In this document: positions 36,092-43,921 of the stretch, piece after piece
Layout of the letters: each line of letters begins with the position of its first letter
How positions within the stretch are numbered: position 1 is the first letter of the stretch
Assembly (NCBI RefSeq): GCF_030865425.1
Contig: NZ_JAVFCB010000006.1
Coordinates: forward strand, 213,261-277,260
DNA length: 64,000 bases
Direction: 5' to 3'
Source of the DNA: Microbacterium capsulatum
GTDB taxonomy: Bacteria; Actinomycetota; Actinomycetes; Actinomycetales; Microbacteriaceae
Translations under genes and position numbers: made by a program
Notes under the pieces: generated by a model
What the model was told of the DNA's origin: nothing
The model's database searches: none
What the model saw: the letters and a program-made list of their open reading frames with translations, nothing else

Positions 36092-37026
36092 GCGGACGCC
36101 TCAGGCGCGAGGCCGTCGTCGAACGGGACGGTCTCGGCGACGAGCTCGTAGCCCGAGCGGCGCGCCTGCTCGAGCAGCAGCGTGGCGAAGTCCTGCTCGA
36201 CGTGTCCGGCGCCGATCGCCTCGGCCACGAGCATGTCGGTCGCGGCGGCGAGCGGCATCGGCACGCCGAGCTCCTTGCCCGCGCTGAGGCCGAGCTGCAT
36301 GTCCTTGCGCAGCAGGATGTTGGTGAACGTCGGGTGGAAGTCGAGGTTGACCAGGGCCGGGGACTTGTAGCGGCTGAAGATCGATCCCATCACCGAGTCG
36401 TTCAGGAACTCCATGAAGGCGCCCCGCTCGACGCCGCCCCGCTCGACGAGCGTCGTGATCTCGGCGAGCGACTGGGTCACCACGCCGAGGTAGACGTTGT
36501 GGGCGATCTTGACGAGTCGGGCGACCTCGCCCTCGCCGACGTAGGTGGTGCCGCGGCCGAACAGCGCGAGCAGCGGCTGCACCTCGTCGAACACGGCGCG
36601 CGGGCCGGAGACCGCGACCGTGAGCTTGCCGGCGGCGATCACCTTCGGGTTGCCGCTCACGGGCGCGGCGAGGAACTCGGTGCCGCGCGCGGCGGCGCCC
36701 TCGCGGGCCTTGGCGGAGGCGTCGGTCGAGACGGTCGACGAGTCGACGATGATGCGCGGGGTGCGGTCGGGGTCCGTGAGCAGGCCGCCGTCGCCGAACA
36801 GCACGTGGTGCAGATCGTCCGAGGTCGACACCATGATGAAGACGATGTCACGGTCGGCCAGGTCGATCGGGCGGTCGACGATCTTCGCGCCCTTCTCGGT
36901 GAGCGGCTCGGCCTTCGCGCGGGTGCGGTTGTAGACGGCCACGTCGTGCCCGCCGTTGAGCAGCCGTGTCGCGAGCTGGTAGCCCATCCGGCCGGCGCCG
37001 ATCCATCCGATGGCAGGTGCGGTCAT
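36088..37026 (-). CDS. NAD(P)-dependent beta-hydroxyacid dehydrogenase (3-hydroxyisobutyrate dehydrogenase family)
   Basis: A 312-residue oxidoreductase. The Rossmann motif is IGWIGAGRMGYQLATRLLNG, the substrate-binding glycines APVSGNPKVIAAGKL, and the catalytic lysine is in VARLVKIAHNVYLG. The C-terminal helical domain includes LLRKDMQLGLSAGKELGVPM. It oxidises a 3-hydroxy acid or reduces a semialdehyde such as tartronate semialdehyde. ATG 37026 follows AGAGGAGAA. It is co-transcribed with the M24-family gene and divergent from a GntR gene; the pair probably forms one catabolic branch. Confidence 0.9.
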   Translation of the reverse strand: MTAPAIGWIGAGRMGYQLATRLLNGGHDVAVYNRTRAKAEPLTEKGAKIVDRPIDLADRDIVFIMVSTSDDLHHVLFGDGGLLTDPDRTPRIIVDSSTVSTDASAKAREGAAARGTEFLAAPVSGNPKVIAAGKLTVAVSGPRAVFDEVQPLLALFGRGTTYVGEGEVARLVKIAHNVYLGVVTQSLAEITTLVERGGVERGAFMEFLNDSVMGSIFSRYKSPALVNLDFHPTFTNILLRKDMQLGLSAGKELGVPMPLAAATDMLVAEAIGAGHVEQDFATLLLEQARRSGYELVAETVPFDDGLAPEASA

Positions 37027-37145
37027 GGTGTTTCTCCTCTGATACGTCGCCCGGGTGTCCGGGCAGGGGGTGAAGTTCTGATCCGATTCATCCGATCCCG
37101 GACGGTCGACCGGGGTGGAAGCGCGTGTATGGGGTGCGACTGGAT

Positions 37146-37151
37146 ACAATC
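37146..37151 (+). promoter_or_regulatory. -10 element of the GntR gene
   Basis: TACAAT, in CTGGATACAATCGCG, is a near-consensus -10 box. Transcription from it would begin near 37158, which supports the GTG at 37181 as the start rather than an in-frame GTG at 37115. Confidence 0.5.
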
Positions 37152-37180
37152 GCGGGAGCGAAGCGGAAGGGGAGCCGGGA

Positions 37181-37846
37181 GTGGCGCGAGGTTCGGCGGG
37201 GCACGGGGCGACCGGCGCGATGCTCGCGGACGCGCTGCGGGAGGCGATCCTCGACGGGCGCTACGCCCCCGGAGAGCGGATCCGCCAGGACGAGCTGGCC
37301 GAGTCGCACGGCATCAGCCGGCTCCCGGTGCGCGAGGCGCTGCGCATGCTCGAGAGCGAGGGGCTCGTGACGGTCGTCGCCAACACCGGCGCCTGGGTGA
37401 GCGAGCTCAGCCTCGCGGAGTGCGAGGAGATGTACCGCATGCGCGAGCGGCTCGAGCCGCTCCTGCTCGGTCTCAACGTGCCCCTTCTGGACGAGGCGCT
37501 CATCGACCGTCTCGCCGAGCTCGCCGAACTCATGGAGCGCACCGATGACGTCGAGGAGTTCCTCCGGCTGGACTGGGAGTTCCACCTCTCGTCGGTGTCG
37601 GTCGCGCCGACGAGCGTGCTCGGGGACACCGTCGTGTCGCTGTGGAACCGCACCCAGCACTACCGGCGCGCGGTGTCCCGGCTGTTCTCCGCCGAAGGCG
37701 ATCGCCGGATCCATTACGACCACCGGCTCATCGTCGGCGCACTGCGCGGCCGCGATGCCGTCGAGGCCGAGCAGATGCTCGCCGCGCACGTCCGCCGCAG
37801 CCGCCTGGAGCTGCTGCAGCACCCGGAGGTCTTCTCCCGGCGCTAG
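37181..37846 (+). CDS. GntR-family regulator with FCD domain
   Basis: A 221-residue FadR/FCD-type regulator. The winged helix spans about 15-75 (ADALREAILDGRYAPGERIR, ESHGISRLPVREALRMLESE, LVTVVANTGAWVSELSLAE); the ligand domain has the usual histidines in LDWEFHLSSVS, IHYDHRLIVGAL and AAHVRRSRLE. GTG 37181 is preceded by GGAAGGGGAG. It is divergent from the dehydrogenase/M24 genes and is the likely regulator of that pair. It is also a candidate for the ATTGGATCC-type sites at 23.5 and 45.6 kb. Confidence 0.88.
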   Translation: MARGSAGHGATGAMLADALREAILDGRYAPGERIRQDELAESHGISRLPVREALRMLESEGLVTVVANTGAWVSELSLAECEEMYRMRERLEPLLLGLNVPLLDEALIDRLAELAELMERTDDVEEFLRLDWEFHLSSVSVAPTSVLGDTVVSLWNRTQHYRRAVSRLFSAEGDRRIHYDHRLIVGALRGRDAVEAEQMLAAHVRRSRLELLQHPEVFSRR

Positions 37847-37884
37847 GACGTCCGCCCGCGTCATCCGCCCGGCCATGTCCGCAC

Positions 37885-39228
37885 TCAGCCTTCCACGATG
37901 CGCATCACGCGCTCGCGGCAGTGCGCGTTGACCGCCGCCAGGTCGAGACGGTCGGCGTCGGTGAGCACGCCGTCGCGCTTGCGCACGACGCCGCCGATGA
38001 TCACGTGGCTGACCTCGTGCGAGCTCGGCGTCGACATGACGACGTAGGCCGCCGGGTCCTCGAGCACGACGTCGCCCGGCTCGGGCCGGACGACGATGAC
38101 GTCGGCGAGCTGCCCCGGCGCGATCCGTCCGAGGTTCTCGTAGCCGAGCGCGAGGGCGCCGTTGTACGTGCCCGCCTCGACCACCTCGTCGAGCGTGAGG
38201 GTGTGCGGATCCAGCGCGTACGGACCGCCGAACCGGCCGCCCTCGCGGGCGTCGAGCCGGTCGAACACGTTGAGCACCGCCCAGAACTGCCGCATCTGCG
38301 CGAACTCGCTGATCGGGATGATGCCCGGGGGCACGTCGACGCTCAGTGCGAGCCGGACTCCGGCCCGCACCGCGCGGTTCCACATGGCCGGGGACTTGCC
38401 CGAGCTCACCTCGGAGTACGGCGAGACCGACAGGACGACGTCGTGCTCGGCGAGCGCCTTCAGCTCGATCTCGGAGGCGCGGTTGCCGTGCGAGGGGACG
38501 ATGTCGCTGCCGAGGAGACCGGCCTGGTCCATCCTGTGGAACTCGCCGATCTCGTTCGCGTGGAACGTCATGCGCGCGCCCATGTCGCGGCTCGCGCCGA
38601 TGTCCTGCACGAACTGCTCCCAGAGCCGTCCGCCGTCCGGCGTCACCAGCGCGACACCCGGATCGATCAGCGCGTCGCCCCGCGTCGCCTCGCGCAGCCG
38701 CGCGACATCCGCGATCCGTGCGGCGCGGGCCGCGTCGAACTCCGCCGCGGGGGCGGTGTAGGGCTTGCGCGAGCCGACCGCCAGCATGACCCGCTGGCCG
38801 GTCTCACGGTATGCGCTCACCGCGCCGTCGGTGTGCGCGTCGGTGGTGTTCGCGCCGTGCATGAAGTCGAGCACACCGGTGACGCCGTTGTTGATCCCGT
38901 CCATGCTCGCGCCGAGCGTGGACTCGTACGTGTCGACGCTCTGGTAGCCGGCGCCCGTCTTCCAGAGCAGCTCGATGTAGTCGTACTTCGTGTTCTTGCG
39001 CATCATGATGCCGCGCCAGCCGTACTCCCACACGTGCAGGTGGGTGTCGACCAGCCCGGGCATCACGATCGAGCCGCGGGCGTCGATAACCTCCGCGCCT
39101 GTGATGTCGGCGTCCGGGCCGACAGAGACGATCGTGTCGTCCTCGATCACGACGTCGACGCCGTGCCGCAGGGGCTGCGCCGGATCGGCGGTGAGCACGG
39201 CTCCCCCGGTGATGACGATGCGGGTCAT
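37885..39228 (-). CDS. Amidohydrolase, ATZ/TRZ-like family (paralogue 4, last of the tandem set)
   Basis: A 447-residue enzyme nearly collinear with its upstream neighbour over the whole length (shared ITGG.VLTAD, VVIEDDTIVS, DTHLH.WEYGWRG, GNRASEIELKALAEHDVVLS). Metal residues: HxH in LVDTHLHVWEYG, MTFHANEIGEF, IVPSHGNRAS and the aspartate in LALSVDVPPG. Its N-terminal FHANEIGEFHRMDQAGLLGS region is typical of the cluster. Start ATG 39228 is 10 bases after the preceding gene's stop. The differences around residues 70-100 (MMRKNTKYDYIELLWKTGAG) probably reflect substrate choice. Confidence 0.86.
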   Translation of the reverse strand: MTRIVITGGAVLTADPAQPLRHGVDVVIEDDTIVSVGPDADITGAEVIDARGSIVMPGLVDTHLHVWEYGWRGIMMRKNTKYDYIELLWKTGAGYQSVDTYESTLGASMDGINNGVTGVLDFMHGANTTDAHTDGAVSAYRETGQRVMLAVGSRKPYTAPAAEFDAARAARIADVARLREATRGDALIDPGVALVTPDGGRLWEQFVQDIGASRDMGARMTFHANEIGEFHRMDQAGLLGSDIVPSHGNRASEIELKALAEHDVVLSVSPYSEVSSGKSPAMWNRAVRAGVRLALSVDVPPGIIPISEFAQMRQFWAVLNVFDRLDAREGGRFGGPYALDPHTLTLDEVVEAGTYNGALALGYENLGRIAPGQLADVIVVRPEPGDVVLEDPAAYVVMSTPSSHEVSHVIIGGVVRKRDGVLTDADRLDLAAVNAHCRERVMRIVEG

Positions 39229-39238
39229 CGGATCCTCC

Positions 39239-40582
39239 TCACCGGTCCTCGATCATGGCGAGCACCCGCTCCTGCGAGCGCGCGTTCATGGCGGGGATGT
39301 CGATCGAGTCCGCGGCGACGAGACGCCCGCCGCGCTTGCGCACGGTTCCGCCGATGATCACCTCGGACACCTCGCTCGCGTGCGGCGTCGCGCGCACCAC
39401 GTAGGCCGCGGGGTCGCGCAGTGCGATCGCATCGGTGGGCCGGACGACGATGACGTCGGCGAGCTGCCCGGGCGCGATCCGCCCCAGGTTGTCGTAGCCG
39501 AGCGCCACCGCCCCGTTCACGGTCGCCGCCTGGACCGCGTCCTCGAGGGTGAAGGACTGCGGGTCGAGGTCGAAGTCGAGCTCGTAACGGCCGCCCTCGC
39601 GGGCGTCCAGCCGGTCGAAGGTCGTCACCGAGGCCCACAGCTGGGTGAGCTGGGCGAACTCGCTGAGCGGCATGATGCTCGGCGGCGTGTCGATGCTGAT
39701 CGCCACCTTCACGCCCTGCTCGACGGCGCGGATGAACACCCCCGGCGACTTGCCGGAGTTGATCTCGGTGTGCGGCGAGACCGAGAGCACGACGCCGTGT
39801 TCGGCCAGAGCCTTCAGCTCGTGGCGCGAGGCGCGGTTGCCGTGCGACGGGACGATGTCGCTGCCGAGCAGGCCGGAGCGCTCCATCTCTCGGAACTCGC
39901 CGACCTCGTTCGCGTGGAAGGTCATGCGGGCGCCGATCTCGCGGCTCTCCGTGACATCGGCCACGAACATCTCCCAGAGCGGGCCTGGGCGCGGTGTGAT
40001 CAGGGCCGTGCCCACGTCGATGAGCCCGTCGTCCCGTGTCGCGTCCCGCAGACGGGCGACATCGGCGATCCGCGCCGCGCGCGACTGCGAGAAGTCCTCG
40101 TCCGACGCGCTGTTGGCGCGGAGAGCGCCGATCTCGAGCAGCGCGCGCTGTCCGGTCACGCGATAGGCCTCGACGGCAGCGTCGGTGTGCTCCGCCGTGC
40201 CGGTCGCTCCGTGCATGAAGTCGAGCACGCCGGTCACGCCGTTGGCGATCGTCTCCAGGCCGGCTCCGACGATCGAGTCATGCACGTCCTGCGGCGAGTA
40301 TCCGGCGCTGGTCTGGAAGAGCAGCTTCATGTAGTCGACGGGGCCGTTCTTGCGCATCACGGTCCCGCGCCAGCCGTACTCCCACGCGTGCAGGTGCGTG
40401 TCGATGAGACCGGGCATGACGATGGATCCCGAGGCGTCGATCACCTCGGCGCCGGTGGTTTCGGCGCCAGGGGCGATCGAGACGATCGTGTCGTCCTCGA
40501 TCACGACGTCGACGTCCCGCAGCACGGGACTGTCGTCGTCTGCCGTCAGCACCACTCCGCCGGTGATCACGATGCGGCTCAT
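39239..40582 (-). CDS. Amidohydrolase, ATZ/TRZ-like family (paralogue 3)
   Basis: A 447-residue tandem duplicate of the next gene downstream, with identical length and conserved blocks: IVMPGLIDTHLHAWEYGWRG, ARMTFHANEVGEFREMERSG, DIVPSHGNRASRHELK and VAISIDTPPSIMPLSEFAQL. Differences concentrate in the segment after HxH (VMRKNGPVDYMKLLFQTSAG). Its ATG at 40582 overlaps the stop of the upstream paralogue (ATGA), so the three are translated as an operon. Confidence 0.86.
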   Translation of the reverse strand: MSRIVITGGVVLTADDDSPVLRDVDVVIEDDTIVSIAPGAETTGAEVIDASGSIVMPGLIDTHLHAWEYGWRGTVMRKNGPVDYMKLLFQTSAGYSPQDVHDSIVGAGLETIANGVTGVLDFMHGATGTAEHTDAAVEAYRVTGQRALLEIGALRANSASDEDFSQSRAARIADVARLRDATRDDGLIDVGTALITPRPGPLWEMFVADVTESREIGARMTFHANEVGEFREMERSGLLGSDIVPSHGNRASRHELKALAEHGVVLSVSPHTEINSGKSPGVFIRAVEQGVKVAISIDTPPSIMPLSEFAQLTQLWASVTTFDRLDAREGGRYELDFDLDPQSFTLEDAVQAATVNGAVALGYDNLGRIAPGQLADVIVVRPTDAIALRDPAAYVVRATPHASEVSEVIIGGTVRKRGGRLVAADSIDIPAMNARSQERVLAMIEDR

Positions 40583-41931
40583 GAGTCGTTCCTCTCTCCG
40601 TCCACGACGCGGCGTCGCACGGCGCTGTTCTTCCTCTTCAGTTCCTCGGCGTCCACGTCGACGAGCGCGAAGTCGCGCTTGCGCACGACGCCGTCGACCA
40701 CGACGGCCTCGACCTGCGACCCGGAGCCGTACTGCACGAGGTAGGGGGCGGGATCCGCGAGAGCGATGTCCGGGTCATCCGGGCGCACGACGATGACGTC
40801 GGCGAGGGCGCCGGGCTCGAGGATCCCCAGCCGGGCATCCTTCCCGGCGAGCGAGTACGCGCCGCCTCGGGTCGCCACGCGCAGCGCGCCCTCGTACTCC
40901 AGGGTCGACCGTTCCAGCGTCGAGTCCACCGGATAGCGGCCGAGCCGCCGCGCCTCTTCGGCGTCCAGTGCCTTCATCAGGAGCATGAGCACGCGGATCT
41001 GCTGCCACAGGTTGACCGGATCGGTGCTCGGGGTGTCGATGCCGATGCCGACCGGGATGCCCCGGCGCAGGGCCCGGCGCATGATGTGCGGCGACCATCC
41101 CGCGCCGACTTCGGACTCCGGGGTCGCCGACAGCGCCGTCCGGGAGGCGACGAGCATGTCCACCTCGTCGCTGTTCGCGGTGTTGGAGTGCACCACGATG
41201 AGGTCCGGGCCGAGCCGGTCGTTCTCGGCCAGCAGGGCGATCTCGCCCGGGCGGTTCTGGTGGAAGGTGAGCTGGAGCCCGAGCGAGCGGCCGAAGTCGA
41301 TCTCGCTGAGCACGCGCTGCTCGCGACCGGGCGCCGGCGTGAGCAGACCGAGCGCGACGGTGACGAGCGGGTCGGTCTCGGACGCGACGAGCTGCGCGAG
41401 CTCGGTCACCGTGTCCAGGCGCTCCTGCCGCGCCGCTTCGAACCGCTCCGGGTCGGCCGCCTCCTCCACGTCCGAGGTGCTGCCGACCGCGAACAGCGTG
41501 CGCTGCCCCGTCGACCGGTGGGCATCGAAGGCGGCGCGGACGTGCGCGGGCGTGTCGTTCGCGCCGTGCGCGAAGTCGAGCACGCCGGTGATCCCCAGGT
41601 CGAGCTGGGCGAGGCTGCAGCCGCGGACGGCGTCGTACGTGTCCTCGGGGGTGAAGCGGTGACGGTACAGCTCGAACTTCTTGACGTAGTCGAGGAATCC
41701 GTGCCCGCGCACGAGGGCCCCACGGATGCCGAACTGCCAGGAGTGCGTGTGCGTGTCGATCAGACCCGGCATCACCAGGGCGCCGGTCGCGTCGAGGATC
41801 TCGGCGCCCTCCGCGTCGAGGTCGGTGCCGATCGCCGCGATCCGATTGCCCTCGATGAGGACGTCCGAGGTGGTGGGAACGGCGCCGTCTTCGGCGGTGA
41901 CGACGACACCGCCCTTGATCAGGAGTGACAT
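40579..41931 (-). CDS. Amidohydrolase, ATZ/TRZ-like family (paralogue 2, first of the tandem set)
   Basis: A 450-residue enzyme, more diverged than the two that follow and closer to paralogue 1 at 28.6 kb in motifs such as DTHTHSWQFGIRG, LTFHQNRPGEIALLAENDR and VGIGIDTPSTDPVNLWQQI. Metal residues follow the family pattern HxH, H, H, D (VVHSNTANSDEVD holds the second lone histidine). ATG 41931 is preceded by AAAGG. About 210 bases and a terminator separate it from the binding-protein gene upstream, so the tandem set probably has its own promoter there. Confidence 0.86.
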   Translation of the reverse strand: MSLLIKGGVVVTAEDGAVPTTSDVLIEGNRIAAIGTDLDAEGAEILDATGALVMPGLIDTHTHSWQFGIRGALVRGHGFLDYVKKFELYRHRFTPEDTYDAVRGCSLAQLDLGITGVLDFAHGANDTPAHVRAAFDAHRSTGQRTLFAVGSTSDVEEAADPERFEAARQERLDTVTELAQLVASETDPLVTVALGLLTPAPGREQRVLSEIDFGRSLGLQLTFHQNRPGEIALLAENDRLGPDLIVVHSNTANSDEVDMLVASRTALSATPESEVGAGWSPHIMRRALRRGIPVGIGIDTPSTDPVNLWQQIRVLMLLMKALDAEEARRLGRYPVDSTLERSTLEYEGALRVATRGGAYSLAGKDARLGILEPGALADVIVVRPDDPDIALADPAPYLVQYGSGSQVEAVVVDGVVRKRDFALVDVDAEELKRKNSAVRRRVVDGERNDS

Positions 41932-42099
41932 GGGGACCTTTCGTAGGAGTCGGCACCGGGTGGGATGCCTGTCCGCCTGGTGGGTTGGTTCAGGGGGCGA
42001 CCGGCGCGCATCGGGCCGAAGCCGCCGATCGGTTCACGGGGCGTGCCCGCGGTGATCTTCTGCGCGCCGTGGGGCGAAGCGCCGTGCTGCGGGCTCCAC

Positions 42100-42129
42100 G
42101 GCGGGCGGGGCACAGGATCCCCGCCCGCC
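42100..42129 (-). terminator. Hairpin terminator after binding-protein gene 1
   Basis: GGCGGGCGGGG (42100-42110) pairs with CCCCGCCCGCC (42119-42129) around an 8-base loop, 12 bases downstream of the stop codon at 42142 (minus strand). The rest of 41932-42099 shows no gene. Confidence 0.8.
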
Positions 42130-42141
42130 CGGGAGGCGTCC

Positions 42142-43728
42142 TCAGGAGGTGAGGCCGGCGCGCATCGCGTAGATGCCGCCCGTGGGGCCGTACTGCACGC
42201 CCGCCACGCTCTTGCCCGCGCCGTGGATCACCGCGGTGCGCACGAGGTACATGAGCGGAAGATCCTCGTTGATGAGGGTCTGGACCTGCCCGTACAGCGC
42301 CTTCTGCTTCGTCGGGTCGGCGGTCTTGCGCAGCTGGTCGACGAGAGCGTTCATCTTCGGGTTGTCGTAGCCGCGCTGGTTCAGGAAGGCGCCGGGGTCG
42401 AGCTGGATGTTGCCCGCGGGATCGGCCACGCCGGTCCACTGCCCGATCGAGAGGTCGTTCTTGCCCGCCTTGGTGTCGGCCGTGTTCGTGGTGGTGTCGG
42501 TGGGCTTGAGCTGGATGTCGAAACCGGTCTCCTTGCCCATCGCCTGGACGAGGGTCGCGATCTGGGAGAACTCGGTACTGGACGAGAACTCGAGCACGAC
42601 CGGGACCGGCGTCTTCGCGCCCGCCTTCTTCAGGTCGGCCTTCGCCGCCTTCGGGTCGTACGTGATGCACGCCTGCGCCTCGGGGCTCGACAGCGGGCTC
42701 TTCTCGTTCATGAAGGAGCAGGTCGGCGGGAACAGGCTCGCGTACACCGTGTCTGAGATCACCTTCCGGTCGATGCTCTCCACCAGGGCGCGGCGCACGA
42801 GCGGGTCGGAGAGGGTCTTGGTGTTCATCGACAGGTTGACGAAGCCGCGGCCGGGGTAGCTGATCAGGGACAGGTCGCTGTTGCCCTTGAGCGCCGCGAT
42901 GTCCTTGGGCGAGAGCTGCTGGATGACGTTGAACTGCCCGGACTGAAGGTTCGTGAACCGCACGCTCGGGTCGGCCACCACCTTGAACTCGATCGCGTCG
43001 AGGTGCAGCGACTTCTCGTCGTAGAAGTTCTTGCCGGGGTCCCGCTCGATCCGCACCGTGTCCGTGGTCTGCGTCTTCAGCACGAAGCCGCCCGCGCACA
43101 CCGGCGCCGTCCCGAACGCGTCGCCCATCTTCTGCACCGCCGTCGGCGAGACCGGGTAGCCGGAACGGCCGGTGAACACGTCGCTGAACGCGGCGGGCGT
43201 CGTCGGACCGGCGAAGTCGATCTTGACCGTCTTCGGGTCGACGACCGTCATCGCCGTCACCGAGGAGAGGTCGCCGGCGCGCTGACTGCCCTTCATGGTC
43301 TTGTTGCGGTCGTACGTGAACTTGACGGCAGCGGCGTCGATCGGCGTGCCGTCGGTGAACTTCAGCCCGTCGCGCAGGGTGACCGTCGCCGACGAGCTGT
43401 CCGAGTTGAACTTCGGCGCCGAGGCGGCGAGGGCCGGCTGCAGCTTGCCGTCGACCGACTCACGATAGAGCGGCTCGCACAGGGTGCTGAGAATGCTGGA
43501 CGACACGAGGGTCTGCGAGAGAGACGGATCCACGGAACCGATCGACGTGCCGGCCAGGCCGATCGTCAGAGTTCCGCCGTCCTTGATCTTCGCGCTCGCG
43601 GACGATGCCGGCGTCGACGCGGGCACCGATCCTCCCGAGCAGGCCGACAGGACCAGACCGGTGACGATCGCCGTCGCGGCGAGCGCGATTCCCCGAGTCC
43701 CGATCCGCGAGACCTTCCTGCGCATCAT
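42142..43728 (-). CDS. ABC transporter substrate-binding lipoprotein, DppA type (1)
   Basis: A 528-residue family 5 binding protein. The N-terminus is a lipoprotein signal with lipobox LSAC (ATAIVTGLVLSACSGGS), so it is anchored outside the membrane. Typical SBP_bac_5 segments are GGTLTIGLAGTSIGSVDPSL, LRDGLKFTDGTPIDAAAVKF and DPLVRRALVESIDRKVI. It is paralogous to the neighbour at 43.9-45.5 kb through the whole length (both have KGSQRAGDL, VVADPSVR, NLQSGQF, SPKD and PGRG). ATG 43728 has AAGGAG upstream. It delivers a peptide-like ligand to the permeases at 31.8-33.7 kb, the only ones in the window. Confidence 0.92.
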   Translation of the reverse strand: MMRRKVSRIGTRGIALAATAIVTGLVLSACSGGSVPASTPASSASAKIKDGGTLTIGLAGTSIGSVDPSLSQTLVSSSILSTLCEPLYRESVDGKLQPALAASAPKFNSDSSSATVTLRDGLKFTDGTPIDAAAVKFTYDRNKTMKGSQRAGDLSSVTAMTVVDPKTVKIDFAGPTTPAAFSDVFTGRSGYPVSPTAVQKMGDAFGTAPVCAGGFVLKTQTTDTVRIERDPGKNFYDEKSLHLDAIEFKVVADPSVRFTNLQSGQFNVIQQLSPKDIAALKGNSDLSLISYPGRGFVNLSMNTKTLSDPLVRRALVESIDRKVISDTVYASLFPPTCSFMNEKSPLSSPEAQACITYDPKAAKADLKKAGAKTPVPVVLEFSSSTEFSQIATLVQAMGKETGFDIQLKPTDTTTNTADTKAGKNDLSIGQWTGVADPAGNIQLDPGAFLNQRGYDNPKMNALVDQLRKTADPTKQKALYGQVQTLINEDLPLMYLVRTAVIHGAGKSVAGVQYGPTGGIYAMRAGLTS

Positions 43729-43751
43729 CTCTTGCTCCTTTGCTTCGGTGA

Positions 43752-43765
43752 TGCAAACGTTTGTT
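43752..43765 (-). promoter_or_regulatory. LacI-type operator, binding-protein gene 1 (proximal)
   Basis: TGCAAACGTTTGTT contains the 10-bp palindrome CAAACGTTTG and lies 24 bases upstream of the ATG at 43728, where a bound repressor would block the transcript start. Confidence 0.65.
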
Positions 43766-43850
43766 GTCTCCCATACTGCCCGAGACGTCGATGGTTCCGC
43801 AAGGGCCATATTGCGGCGGGAATCACATTATCGGGACGGTGAGCCATGAC

Positions 43851-43864
43851 AGCACACGTTTGCA
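43851..43864 (-). promoter_or_regulatory. LacI-type operator, binding-protein gene 1 (distal)
   Basis: AGCACACGTTTGCA differs from the site at 31743 only in the first base. It is 99 bases from the proximal operator, a distance compatible with loop formation. Confidence 0.6.
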
Positions 43865-43873
43865 GGACGAGAC

Positions 43874-43909
43874 GGAGGGGCGGGCGCGCCGTCGCGCACC
43901 CGCCCCTCC
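43874..43909 (-). terminator. Hairpin terminator after binding-protein gene 2
   Basis: GGAGGGGCGGG (43874-43884) pairs with CCCGCCCCTCC (43899-43909), just downstream of the stop at 43922 on the minus strand. It insulates the two paralogous genes from each other. Confidence 0.8.
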
Positions 43910-43921
43910 GCACGGCGCTCG

